From NCBI RefSeq assembly GCF_001610955.1, contig NZ_CP014335.1, positions 1,839,001 to 1,903,000 on the forward strand: DNA of 64,000 nucleotides, given 5' to 3'. A program made the translations under genes and the position numbers. Positions 54,812-62,654 of this stretch are shown here, in pieces. The DNA comes from Geobacillus thermoleovorans (GTDB lineage Bacteria; Bacillota; Bacilli; Bacillales; Anoxybacillaceae). The notes under the pieces were generated by a model, which did not search any database, was not told where the DNA came from, and was given only the letters and a program-made list of their open reading frames with translations. Within the stretch, counting starts at the first letter, position 1. Each line of letters begins with the position of its first letter.

Positions 54812-54840
54812 TAAAAAAGCCACACGATCGATTTGTGTGA
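54812..54840 (-). terminator. Terminator downstream of the Sm-like protein gene
   Basis: CACAC and GTGTG close a 9-base loop, and GCTTTTTTAT follows on the minus strand. It ends transcripts coming from the gene at 54997-55263 before the PTS regulator promoter. Confidence 0.6.
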
Positions 54841-54855
54841 CACCATCTAAACTAT

Positions 54856-54960
54856 CTGCCCCTTCCTTGTCCGAACTCCTGCACTAACCGTGCGTGGACG
54901 CTTCCTAAGAAGGAGTGACCGTAAGGCAGTTGTCATTGCCCCCAGTTTTTCTTCGACTTA
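54856..54960. other. Structured, unexplained non-coding segment
   Basis: It contains several short complementary pairs (CCTTCCT/AAGAAGG region, CACTAACCGTGCGTGG) and a reverse-strand CGCACGGTTAGTGC that faintly recalls group II intron ends. Neither intron domains nor reading frames are present. It may be the tail of a lost mobile element. Confidence 0.25.
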
Positions 54961-54996
54961 TCTTTGCACGATCATATCCCGATCGTAAAGAATAGT

Positions 54997-55263
54997 TCAA
55001 TCCTCATCCATTAAATATCGTTCCCATTCATCGTCGTCAGACGAACGATGAGGTTCATATCCGCTTCCTGTTCCTATTAACCGAAGCAGCGCGATAATTA
55101 ATGCCAAACGGATCAGAATACGCCGTAGTCTTCCTCCAATATTCACCTGCATAACAATAAAATCATCGCCAACTCCCAATAATGTTCCGTGGAATTTTCC
55201 ATGCACCGTCACAACAGTCACACGCTGCCCAACTAGCTGACGGGCTTGATGTTTAAAATCCAT
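54997..55263 (-). CDS. Small Sm-like protein with acidic tail, unknown function
   Basis: 88 residues. The first half (GQRVTVVTVHGKFHGTLLGVGDDFIVMQ, given here in parts: VTVVTVHGKFHGTLLGV, DDFIVMQV) looks like a small Sm/LSm-type barrel. A hydrophobic helix LIRLALIIALLRLIG follows, then an acidic tail SSDDDEWERYLMDED. Similar short proteins occur in spore-forming Bacillales. AGGAGGAGAAACG before the ATG supports expression. The function is not known. Confidence 0.65.
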   Translation of the reverse strand: MDFKHQARQLVGQRVTVVTVHGKFHGTLLGVGDDFIVMQVNIGGRLRRILIRLALIIALLRLIGTGSGYEPHRSSDDDEWERYLMDED

Positions 55264-55413
55264 CGTTTCTCCTCCTTTCTACACTAACTATGTAATGTTT
55301 TGCAGGAGAAAAAGGTATGGTCATGATAACTACTGCAACAGCGGATTTTTTAACATCACTTGTCAAGAAGTCTCCCGCCTCTACACAAAATGTAGGTGTA
55401 AAAAATCAAAAAA

Positions 55414-55443
55414 ATCCTCCCAGCCAATAAAGGCTAGGAGGAT
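55414..55443 (-). terminator. Terminator of the peptide transporter gene
   Basis: ATCCTCC...AGCC pairs with GGCT...GGAGGAT, 6-base loop, followed by TTTTTTTGATTTTTT on the minus strand, just after the stop. Confidence 0.9.
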
Positions 55444-55451
55444 CAGATTCT

Positions 55452-56948
55452 TTAACGAATCCCTTTCATCAATCTCCCGATTCTTGGTGCAATGGCCAAT
55501 AAGATCAAGCCTAGCACAAGCGCCGCACCGCCGATCGTGCCGAAATAGGCCGTTTCGTTTTCCGGCGTATAGAAGCGGACGAGCTGGGCGTTGATCGCTT
55601 GCGCGGCGGCGTTCGATAAAAACCAAAGGCTCATCGTTTGCGCTGAGAAGGCCGCAGGCGCAAGTTTCGTCGTCGCCGACAGGCCGACCGGCGACAGGCA
55701 AAGTTCACCAAGCACGACGATGAAATAGCTTAACACAAGCCAGATCGGATGGACGAGCCCTCCGCCGCTTAAATGGCCCGGCACGAGAATGACGATGAAC
55801 GACAGGCCGGCAAACAACAAGCCGAGCGCGAATTTTTGCGGGATCGTCGGCTGCCGTTTACCGAGCTTCACCCACATCCATGCGAACACCGGAGCCAAAA
55901 TGATAATAAATAACGGGTTCAGCGACTGGAACCATGCAGGCGACAAGTGGATGCCTGCTACATCCAACTGCGTCCGCTTGTCCGCATAGTTCGCCAAAAT
56001 TGTCGATCCTTGTTCTTGAATCGCCCAAAACATCGCTGAAGCGACGAACAACGGAATGTAAGCGATCACGCGCGACCGCTCCTCCGCCGTCGTTTTCGGG
56101 CTGCGGTACATGACGACAAAATAGATGATCGGGATGATGATTCCTAAGATGCCGACAAGGGAAATAAACGTTTCCACAGTGAACCAACCGTTCGGAATCA
56201 AGATTGCTAGCAGCACGGCAATCACGACCGCCCCCACGGCCATGATCGAAGCCGCTTTTTTCTTTTCTGCCGGCGTCAGCGGGTTGGGCACGTACGTCCC
56301 CGCCAACCCGAGGTTTTTCTTTCTTGTCGCCACAAATACGACAAGCCCGAGAAACATCCCGACAGCTGCAAGGCCGAAGCCAAGGTGGAAGTTGTACTTC
56401 ATCCCGGCCGTTCCAACAACAAGCGGAGCCAAAAAGGCGCCAAGGTTAATCCCCATGTAAAAAATGCTAAATCCGGCGTCGCGGCGGTCATCGCCAGGCT
56501 TGTACATATCGCCGACAATGCTCGAAACGTTCGGTTTCAACAACCCGGTTCCCAAGACGATGAGCGCCATCGACACAAACAGCGCCGTCACCCCGCCCGG
56601 AATCGCCAGGGCGATATGACCAGCCATAATGAGAAGGCCGCCGTAAAAGACCGCGCGCGACGTGCCAAACACCCGGTCGGCAAGCCAGCCGCCAATGATT
56701 CCGGACATGTACACAAGCGCCCCATAAATCGACATAATCGCGAGCGCCAGATGTTCATCAAGCCCGAGCCCGCCTTTCGATACTTCGTAATACATGTAGT
56801 ACACTAAAATGGCGCGCATGCCATAGTACGAAAAGCGCTCCCAAAACTCGGTGAAAAAGAGCGTAAACAGCCCTTTCGGATGGCCGAAAAAGCCGCGCTG
56901 GGGAACGCTGGCAGCGATTTGTTGCTTGTCGATCGATGACATAACCAC
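55452..56948 (-). CDS. POT/PTR2-family di- and tripeptide:H+ symporter
   Basis: 498 residues and about 14 helices. The POT signature is clear: FFTEFWERFSYYGMRAILVY (the ExxERFxYYG motif, about residue 30) and GADFMFYMGINLGAF-type FSIFYMGINLGAFLAPLV in helix 4-5, with a conserved E on helix 7 region. It imports short peptides with protons. The start is either GTG 56948 or ATG 56942; AGGAGG is six bases before the GTG. It has its own sigma-A promoter and terminator. Confidence 0.93.
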   Translation of the reverse strand: MVMSSIDKQQIAASVPQRGFFGHPKGLFTLFFTEFWERFSYYGMRAILVYYMYYEVSKGGLGLDEHLALAIMSIYGALVYMSGIIGGWLADRVFGTSRAVFYGGLLIMAGHIALAIPGGVTALFVSMALIVLGTGLLKPNVSSIVGDMYKPGDDRRDAGFSIFYMGINLGAFLAPLVVGTAGMKYNFHLGFGLAAVGMFLGLVVFVATRKKNLGLAGTYVPNPLTPAEKKKAASIMAVGAVVIAVLLAILIPNGWFTVETFISLVGILGIIIPIIYFVVMYRSPKTTAEERSRVIAYIPLFVASAMFWAIQEQGSTILANYADKRTQLDVAGIHLSPAWFQSLNPLFIIILAPVFAWMWVKLGKRQPTIPQKFALGLLFAGLSFIVILVPGHLSGGGLVHPIWLVLSYFIVVLGELCLSPVGLSATTKLAPAAFSAQTMSLWFLSNAAAQAINAQLVRFYTPENETAYFGTIGGAALVLGLILLAIAPRIGRLMKGIR

Positions 56949-56975
56949 TACCTACCTCCTTTAAATTCTTTTAAT

Positions 56976-57004
56976 ATAATAATTCATTATGTTTATATTG
57001 TCAA
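56976..57004 (-). promoter_or_regulatory. Sigma-A promoter of the peptide transporter gene
   Basis: Minus strand TTGACA (56999-57004), 17 bases, TATTAT (56976-56981). Upstream, two AT-rich palindromes lie within the otherwise gene-free stretch 57005-57274: ATGAT/ATCAT (57017-57030) and a 10-bp AATAATATTA inverted repeat (57042-57068), possible regulator sites. Confidence 0.8.
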
Positions 57005-57274
57005 AAAAATTTTGTATGATTTATATCATGGTAAATAAAACAATAATATTAAGAAAAATAATATTATTTAAATAAAAATTCTGAAAAACATTTCTCCCTT
57101 TCCGTTTTCTTCGTTATAGGAAAAACCCTTTTCCGCTTTTCGTTGATCATGTATAATCAATGGCAGGGAATCGTCGTTTCCCCACAACACCATTTCCTCT
57201 TTTCCATCTCATCTGCATCTTTGTGTCCACCGCAATTCCCTTATCTTATTGACGATTAGGAAAGGATGTTGCCC

Positions 57275-57658
57275 ATGAGCGAGCCGTGGCATCTTATTTT
57301 GGACAAGCTCGAAATCATGCAGCAGGAAATGGCAGAGATGAAGGCCAATATGGCCACCAAACAGGAGCTTGAAGACATCAAAGCCAATATGGCTACCAAG
57401 CAGGAACTTGAGGACATGAAAGCGAATATGGCGACAAAAGCGGAGTTGAATGAAATCAAAGCCGACATGGCAAAGGGATTTGCCGCTGTTCATCAAGCCA
57501 TTCGGGAAATCGATGTGATCGTGAAACGGCTTGAACAGAATCAAGAGCAACAAATGCAACTATTGCTGCGCCAAGAGCGGATCATCGATATGTTATGCCG
57601 CCGGTCGCTTGAACATGAAGCGGCAATTTCAGATCTTCGCCTTGCCCTCAAAGGCTGA
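57275..57658 (+). CDS. Coiled-coil protein with 13-residue tandem repeats, unknown function
   Basis: 127 residues. Residues roughly 22-65 are three 13-residue units of the form MKANMATKQELED plus a partial fourth, encoded by 39-base tandem repeats from 57338. The remainder is coiled coil (IREIDVIVKRLEQNQEQQMQ). No domain is recognised. The ATG at 57275 has AGGAAAGG at nine bases; an ATG at 57266 is too close to it. It resembles the protein at 49530 in length, repeats and a nearby downstream IS605-type right end. Confidence 0.72.
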   Translation: MSEPWHLILDKLEIMQQEMAEMKANMATKQELEDIKANMATKQELEDMKANMATKAELNEIKADMAKGFAAVHQAIREIDVIVKRLEQNQEQQMQLLLRQERIIDMLCRRSLEHEAAISDLRLALKG

Positions 57659-57813
57659 TGCCCGCCTCATTGCCGCTTTCGCTCCGCGAGGCATTGTGCA
57701 TGAATCTATGCTTATTGATGATGGGAAAAGACATTGTTCATTCCGTCCATTTTCTCCCCCGTGCAAAATGTGTTATACTGATCATGACACATAAAATGAA
57801 GGGGGATGTGGGG

Positions 57814-58335
57814 ATGCTATACCCGTATAACGGAAAACGTCCGAATGTTCATGAAACCGCATTCATTGCCCCGGGAGCCTATTTGATCGGAGACGTCACC
57901 GTCGGTCCGGAATCGACCATTTGGTTCAATGCCGTGCTGCGCGGCGATGAAGGACCGATTACGATCGGCGCTCGAACGAGCATTCAAGACAATACGACCT
58001 GCCATTTGTACGAAGGGTCGCCGCTCATTGTTGAAGATGAAGTGACGGTCGGGCATAATGTGATCCTTCACGGCTGCACGATCCGCCGGCGCTCGATCAT
58101 CGGCATGGGGTCGACGATTTTGGATGAGGCCGAAATCGGTGAAGAATGCATCATCGGCGCCAACACGTTGATTCCGTCCGGCAAAAAGATTCCGCCCCGC
58201 TCACTCGTCATTGGCTCGCCTGGAAAAGTGGTGCGTGAACTGACGGACAAAGACCTTGAGCTCATCCAGCTGTCGATTGATACATACGTGCAAAAAGGAA
58301 AAGAGTATCGCGAACAGCTGGCCAATCATCGGTAA
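57814..58335 (+). CDS. Gamma-carbonic anhydrase family protein
   Basis: 173 residues of left-handed beta-helix hexapeptide repeats (IAPGAYLIGDVTVGPESTIW, then IGARTSIQDNTTCHLYEG). Metal-binding His candidates lie in TTCHLYEG and VTVGHNVILHGCTI. It resembles B. subtilis YtoA and E. coli YrdA. Some members hydrate CO2; others have no shown activity. The ATG at 57814 follows AAGGGGGATGTGGGG. A TTATACT box just upstream (about 57770) may be its promoter. Confidence 0.88.
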   Translation: MLYPYNGKRPNVHETAFIAPGAYLIGDVTVGPESTIWFNAVLRGDEGPITIGARTSIQDNTTCHLYEGSPLIVEDEVTVGHNVILHGCTIRRRSIIGMGSTILDEAEIGEECIIGANTLIPSGKKIPPRSLVIGSPGKVVRELTDKDLELIQLSIDTYVQKGKEYREQLANHR

Positions 58336-58342
58336 TAACGCC

Positions 58343-58534
58343 TTGAACGCTCTCCCACCTACGCTAAACGCTTAAAGGTGGGAGATTCTTGAGAACACCC
58401 GCCTCACAGCAAGCTGTTAACCAAGCCATCCCCGCCCACTTCAAGTGGGGGGCTTCTCGGCGCGAGATGATCAAAACAAAATCATCAGAGAACAGATGGT
58501 TGCACGAAAAAACGATATTCGCGGCCATCTGTTC
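58343..58534 (-). mobile_element. IS200/IS605-type right-end/omegaRNA-like relic
   Basis: Minus strand: a hairpin GAACAGATGG/CCATCTGTTC (58490-58534), then GCCCCCCACTTGAAGTGGGG, AAGCTGTTAACC-type blocks, CAAGAATCTCCCACC...GGTGGGAG and a GCGTTCAA end at 58343. It matches the right end of the element at 49979 and the relic at 22023. No reading frame is left. It sits seven bases after the carbonic anhydrase stop. Confidence 0.68.
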
Positions 58535-58544
58535 GTACAGCTTT

Positions 58545-58580
58545 TAAAAGAAAAAGAGCCAGCCAGAGGGCATGGCTCTT
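58545..58580 (-). terminator. Terminator of the E1 alpha/beta unit
   Basis: AGAGCCA and TGGCTCT with an inner GCC/GGC pair; TTTTTCTTTT follows on the minus strand. Confidence 0.8.
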
Positions 58581-58635
58581 CGTTTATGATTCATCCGTGT
58601 TTTGCACAATCATCTTCCACACTCGAAAAACCGTT

Positions 58636-58773
58636 TCAATGCGGCGAGGCGGTGTTTTCCGAACTTGCTTTCTGTTTCATTGGCAAAAGATGAATGATTC
58701 CTGATCTCAATGCTTCTACCGCTTCTAACAAACATTCGTTGCTGCTTGGGTGCGGACAAAAAGGGAATTTCAT
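58636..58773 (-). CDS. 45-residue hypothetical protein after the E1 beta gene
   Basis: ATG at 58773, preceded by AGAGGAAG, 17 bases after the E1 beta stop and before the unit's terminator. The product starts MKFPFCPHPSSNECLLEAVE and has two Cys. It is not recognised and is not a lipoyl or E2 domain. Position and ribosome binding site argue that it is translated, but no homology can be claimed. Confidence 0.4.
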   Translation of the reverse strand: MKFPFCPHPSSNECLLEAVEALRSGIIHLLPMKQKASSENTASPH

Positions 58774-58790
58774 GTCTTCCTCTCGCGCCG

Positions 58791-59786
58791 CTAGAAATTC
58801 ATCACTTTTTCGATGGCATGCAAAACGCGCGCTGGCGTTGGCAAATAATCGTCTTCATAAGCGAAAAACGGCACAGGAACGTCAAATCCCGTCACCCGTT
58901 CGACCGGCGCTTTTTGATAGAAAAACGAAGTATCGTTGATGACAGCGAGAATATCATTGGCCAATCCACCCGTCGCATGCGCTTCCTGAACGATCACGGT
59001 TCTCCCTGTCTTTTGCACCGACTCGGCAATCATATCTTTATCGAGCGGGTAAAGGGTGCGCAAGTCGATGACATCGGCATCAATCCCTTTTTTCGCCGCC
59101 TCTTCCGCCGCCTTCATGGCGACCGGCACCATAGCGCCCCAGGCGATGACGGTCACGTCGTCCCCTTCGCGAAGTTTTTTTCCTTTGCCAATTTCAATCG
59201 CATATTTTCCTTCCGGAACGTCCTCACGAAACGCCCGATAGCTGCGCATCGGTTCCAAAAAGAGGACAGGGTCCGGGTCTTCAATCGCGGCGATGAGCAA
59301 CCCTTTGGCGTCATACGGCGACGCGGGGCAGACGACTTTGATGCCTGGCATATGGGTAAACAGCGCTTCCGTGCTGTCCGAATGAATTTCCGGGGCCCGC
59401 ACGCCCGCGCCGTACGGGGCGCGAATGACCAAGGGCACGGTAAAATGCCCTCTCGTCCGCGAACGCATGCGTGCCGCATGGGTCATGATTTGTTCATAGG
59501 CTGGATAGATAAAACCTAAAAATTGAATTTCGACGACAGGACGAAATCCACCAAGCGCCATTCCAATCGCTGCACCCGTAAATCCAGCTTCGCTTAACGG
59601 AGTGTCAATCACCCTCTGTTCGCCAAATTCCTCCAGCAATCCGTCCGTGGCGCGAAACACCCCGCCGTTTTTCCCGACGTCTTCTCCGAGCACGATGACA
59701 TCTTCACGCTCTTTTAACATGATGCGAAGCGCGTCATTGACCGCTTGCACAAGGGTCAGCGATTTCGTCCCCACCTCGGTGATCAT
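58791..59786 (-). CDS. 2-Oxoacid dehydrogenase E1 component, beta subunit
   Basis: 331 residues, the length of PdhB/BkdAB. GEDVGKNGGVFRATDGL, DTPLSEAGFTGAAIGMAL, HFTVPLVIRAPYGAGVRAPE (in part HSDSTEALFTHMPGIKVV) and the C-terminal GGLANDILAVI are all conserved. With the alpha subunit it decarboxylates a 2-oxo acid on thiamine diphosphate. The ATG at 59786 overlaps the alpha stop by four bases and has GCGGGGGAT upstream. E2 and E3 genes do not follow, so this pair must borrow them from elsewhere. Confidence 0.92.
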   Translation of the reverse strand: MITEVGTKSLTLVQAVNDALRIMLKEREDVIVLGEDVGKNGGVFRATDGLLEEFGEQRVIDTPLSEAGFTGAAIGMALGGFRPVVEIQFLGFIYPAYEQIMTHAARMRSRTRGHFTVPLVIRAPYGAGVRAPEIHSDSTEALFTHMPGIKVVCPASPYDAKGLLIAAIEDPDPVLFLEPMRSYRAFREDVPEGKYAIEIGKGKKLREGDDVTVIAWGAMVPVAMKAAEEAAKKGIDADVIDLRTLYPLDKDMIAESVQKTGRTVIVQEAHATGGLANDILAVINDTSFFYQKAPVERVTGFDVPVPFFAYEDDYLPTPARVLHAIEKVMNF

Positions 59787-60853
59787 CTTTCCATCCCCCG
59801 CTTCCACTGAAGATACGCTTCTTTCTGCTCCGCAATCGTCCATGTCGGTTGGGCGAACACAAAGTCAAACATGTCCGACGCATCCGCCTTTGGATAACGT
59901 TCCATTTCGGCCACCGCCTGCTCGATTTCGGCGTTCACTTCCTCTTGCACTTGATTCGCCCACTTTTCATCCCACCAGCCTTCCCGCTGCATCAACCGCT
60001 CGACCCGCTTAATCGGATCGGTTGTTTCGCGCCGTTTTTGGCTTTCCTCCTGGTCGCGGTATCTGGACGGGTCATCGGACGTCGTATGGGCGCCATAACG
60101 CCATGTCACCGCTTCGATTAACGTCGGCCCCCCTCCGTTTCTCGCCCGCTCGAGCGCCTCAGTTGTTTTGAAATACACGGCAAACACGTCATTCCCATCG
60201 ATGCGGATGCCGGGAATGTCATACGCCAGCGCCTTTTGGGCAATCGTTTTCGTCTTCATCTGCCGGGTGATCGGAACAGAAATCGCATATTGGTTGTTTT
60301 GGTTGAAAAAGACGACAGGCGCGTTGAAAACGCTCGCGAAATTCAATCCCTCATGGAAATCTCCTTCTGATGTCGCCCCATCACCGAAGTACACAATCAC
60401 CGCATTTTTCGTCCCCTTCCATTTTTCGGCGCACGCCGCCCCCGCTGCATGAGGGAGTTGCGTGGCAATCGGAACGCTCGGCGGAACGATTTTTTTTCCC
60501 TCAGGTGGAACACACCCTTCCGTCCGCCCTTTCCAGTATAAAAGCGTTTGCGTTAAGGAACGGCCGAATGTCATCATCGCCCCATGATCGCGATAGGTCG
60601 GAAACATCCAATCACCATCGTTGAGTGCAAGCGCGCTTCCGACTTGACACGCCTCTTGCCCTTCGTACGGCACATACGTCCCGATGCGGCCTTGTCGTTG
60701 GAGACTGACACATTTTCGGTCAAACGTCCGCGTTCGAATAAGATGACGGTACATCGTCATCGTCAACGGTTTTGTGATTCGTTCACGATACTCAGGCTGC
60801 ACGACCGTTCCGTCTTCATTCAATACTTGCACGATCGGGAAGTTGAGTTCCAT
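59783..60853 (-). CDS. 2-Oxoacid dehydrogenase E1 component, alpha subunit
   Basis: 356 residues. The thiamine-diphosphate motif GDGATSEGDFHEGLNFASVF...NN is intact, and the C-terminal part carries the YGAHTTSDDPSRYR phosphorylation-loop region. It resembles pyruvate or branched-chain E1 alpha; sequence inspection cannot separate these. The ATG at 60853 has GGAGGAATGGT upstream. It is the first gene of the unit, closely behind the ABC transporter genes but with a short gap (25 bases), so it may be co-transcribed with them. Confidence 0.92.
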   Translation of the reverse strand: MELNFPIVQVLNEDGTVVQPEYRERITKPLTMTMYRHLIRTRTFDRKCVSLQRQGRIGTYVPYEGQEACQVGSALALNDGDWMFPTYRDHGAMMTFGRSLTQTLLYWKGRTEGCVPPEGKKIVPPSVPIATQLPHAAGAACAEKWKGTKNAVIVYFGDGATSEGDFHEGLNFASVFNAPVVFFNQNNQYAISVPITRQMKTKTIAQKALAYDIPGIRIDGNDVFAVYFKTTEALERARNGGGPTLIEAVTWRYGAHTTSDDPSRYRDQEESQKRRETTDPIKRVERLMQREGWWDEKWANQVQEEVNAEIEQAVAEMERYPKADASDMFDFVFAQPTWTIAEQKEAYLQWKRGMER

Positions 60854-60878
60854 ACCATTCCTCCTCATCCTGACAATA

Positions 60879-61673
60879 TCAACTCAATACCGCGCGGTCG
60901 CTTGCGAGCTGTTCCCCACGAATACGCCGAAATTCCGCCAACAGCTTCTCCACCGTCAAGCGCTTCTTTTCCGCTTCATCCACTTCCAAAATAATCTGCC
61001 CTTTATCCATCATGATGAGGCGGTTTCCTAACTCGATGGCTTGCTGCATATTATGGGTGACCATCAAGGTCGTCAATCGATATCGCTCCACAATCTCTTT
61101 TGTTAAGTTGGTGATCAACTCCGCTCTGGCTGGATCGAGAGCCGCTGTATGTTCATCGAGCAGCAAAATGGCAGGTTCGGTGAAGGTCGCCATAAGCAAA
61201 GACAACGCCTGCCGCTCTCCGCCCGAGAGCAAGCCGACTTTCGCCTGAAGACGGTTTTCTAAACCGAGATGAAGGGTGGAGAGCAACTCGCGAAAATCAT
61301 CGCGCCGTTTTTTCGTCACTCCGCGGCGGAGCGTGCGCTTTTGATTGCGTGTATACGCCATCGCCAAATTCTCCTCAATCGTCATGTTTGGCGCCGTTCC
61401 GGCCATCGGATCTTGAAACACCCTTCCGATATAGCGGGAGCGGACGTATTCCGGCATCATGGTGACATCTTGACCGTCAATCCAAATCGTCCCTTCATCA
61501 GGAAACAACACTCCTGAAATCAAATTCATCAAGGTTGATTTTCCTGCTCCGTTGCTGCCGATCACAGTGACAAAATCTCCTTTTCGAAGTGTTAAATGAA
61601 TGTTTTGGAGCGCGATCTTTTCGTCAGGCGTTCCCTCATGAAACACTTTATAAATCCCTTTTAACTGCAACAT
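60879..61673 (-). CDS. ABC transporter ATPase of a TrpXYZ-type system
   Basis: 264 residues. Walker A IGSNGAGKST, signature LSGGERQALSLLM, Walker B ILLLDEHTAALDP (Glu then His in place of the more usual Glu-Pro). The sequence belongs to the small group of ABC ATPases that work with an all-in-one permease and a TrpX/DUF534 binding protein. The start at 61673 lies inside the 3' end of the permease gene (26-base overlap), with AAAGGGTGAGG upstream. The substrate may be an aromatic amino acid or a purine-like compound. Confidence 0.9.
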   Translation of the reverse strand: MLQLKGIYKVFHEGTPDEKIALQNIHLTLRKGDFVTVIGSNGAGKSTLMNLISGVLFPDEGTIWIDGQDVTMMPEYVRSRYIGRVFQDPMAGTAPNMTIEENLAMAYTRNQKRTLRRGVTKKRRDDFRELLSTLHLGLENRLQAKVGLLSGGERQALSLLMATFTEPAILLLDEHTAALDPARAELITNLTKEIVERYRLTTLMVTHNMQQAIELGNRLIMMDKGQIILEVDEAEKKRLTVEKLLAEFRRIRGEQLASDRAVLS

Positions 61674-62646
61674 CCGCCTCACCCTTTCCCGTTGCGGCAA
61701 CGTCCATCACCTGCGCTCGATTCCATCTTTTTTCTTCTTTGCGTTTTTTCTCTTTTTGTTGACGAACCATTTGCGGAACAACGAGCGCCAAAATGACAAT
61801 GCATGCCGTAATGAGCTTCACATCCCCTGTTTCGAGAAATTGGACGCGCAAAGCGAGACTCACAACAATGCGGTAAATGATCGCTCCACCGATCACGGCA
61901 AGCGTGGCTCGCGCGATCGTTTTCGTTCCAAATACCGCTTCGCCGATAATGACAGAAGCCAGACCGATAATGATCATGCCAATTCCCATCCCGACATCGG
62001 CAAACGCGCCGTACTGGGCAACAAGCGCCCCCGAGAACGCGACCATGGCATTGGAAAGGCCCAACCCTAAGACAATGAGCAAATTGGTGTTCGCCGACAG
62101 GCTGCGAATCATGCGCGGATTATCGCCCGTCGCCCGAATCGCAAGCCCAATTTCCGTCTGTAAAAACCAGTCTGTGAACCATTTAAACAAAAGAGCAAGC
62201 AACGTCATCGACAGGAGAATTCCCCATGTTTTCGCCGCGGCCGAGTCAAGTCCGATTTTCGTCCCCCATTCTTGAATGGTTGTAAAAACCGTCTTCTCAT
62301 TCAAAAGCGGCACGTTCGAACGCCCCATGATGCGAAGATTGATCGAATAAAGCGCAATCATCATTAAAATGCCCGACAAAAGCGGATTGACCTTCCCTGC
62401 TGTATGAAGAAGCCCGGTCATACACCCGGCAGCGAATCCAACGAAAAGCGCCAGACACGTCGCCACAAACGGATTGATCCCGTTGACAATCAACGTCGCC
62501 GCCACAGCAGCTCCTGTCACAAAGCTGCCGTCCACGGTTAAATCAGGGAAATCCAACACACGAAACGACAAATACACTCCCAGCGCCATAATGGCGTAAA
62601 TCAGTCCCGATTCCACTGCTCCCGTGATGGACGCCAGCAACAGCAC
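61648..62646 (-). CDS. ABC transporter permease of a TrpXYZ-type system
   Basis: 332 residues and eight to nine helices, branched-chain-permease-like fold (LSFRVLDFPDLTVDGSFVTGAAVAA in part, LLSGILMMIALYSINLRIMG, LGLGLSNAMVAFSGALVAQY). It matches the permeases paired with TrpX/DUF534 binding proteins. A basic C-terminal tail (RQQKEKKRKEEKRWNR) follows the last helix. It starts eight bases after the binding-protein gene and overlaps the ATPase gene. Confidence 0.9.
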   Translation of the reverse strand: MLLLASITGAVESGLIYAIMALGVYLSFRVLDFPDLTVDGSFVTGAAVAATLIVNGINPFVATCLALFVGFAAGCMTGLLHTAGKVNPLLSGILMMIALYSINLRIMGRSNVPLLNEKTVFTTIQEWGTKIGLDSAAAKTWGILLSMTLLALLFKWFTDWFLQTEIGLAIRATGDNPRMIRSLSANTNLLIVLGLGLSNAMVAFSGALVAQYGAFADVGMGIGMIIIGLASVIIGEAVFGTKTIARATLAVIGGAIIYRIVVSLALRVQFLETGDVKLITACIVILALVVPQMVRQQKEKKRKEEKRWNRAQVMDVAATGKGEADVAVKRDL

Positions 62647-62654
62647 TCATCCTT

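Noticed and set aside
54856..54960. Group II intron 3' end
   Set aside because: Only a short CGCACGGTT-like stretch fits; a proper domain V hairpin and intron-encoded protein are absent.
57338..57470. Tandem 39-base repeats, at first sight CRISPR-like
   Set aside because: The units are directly adjacent without spacers and encode the MATK repeats of a translated coiled-coil protein.
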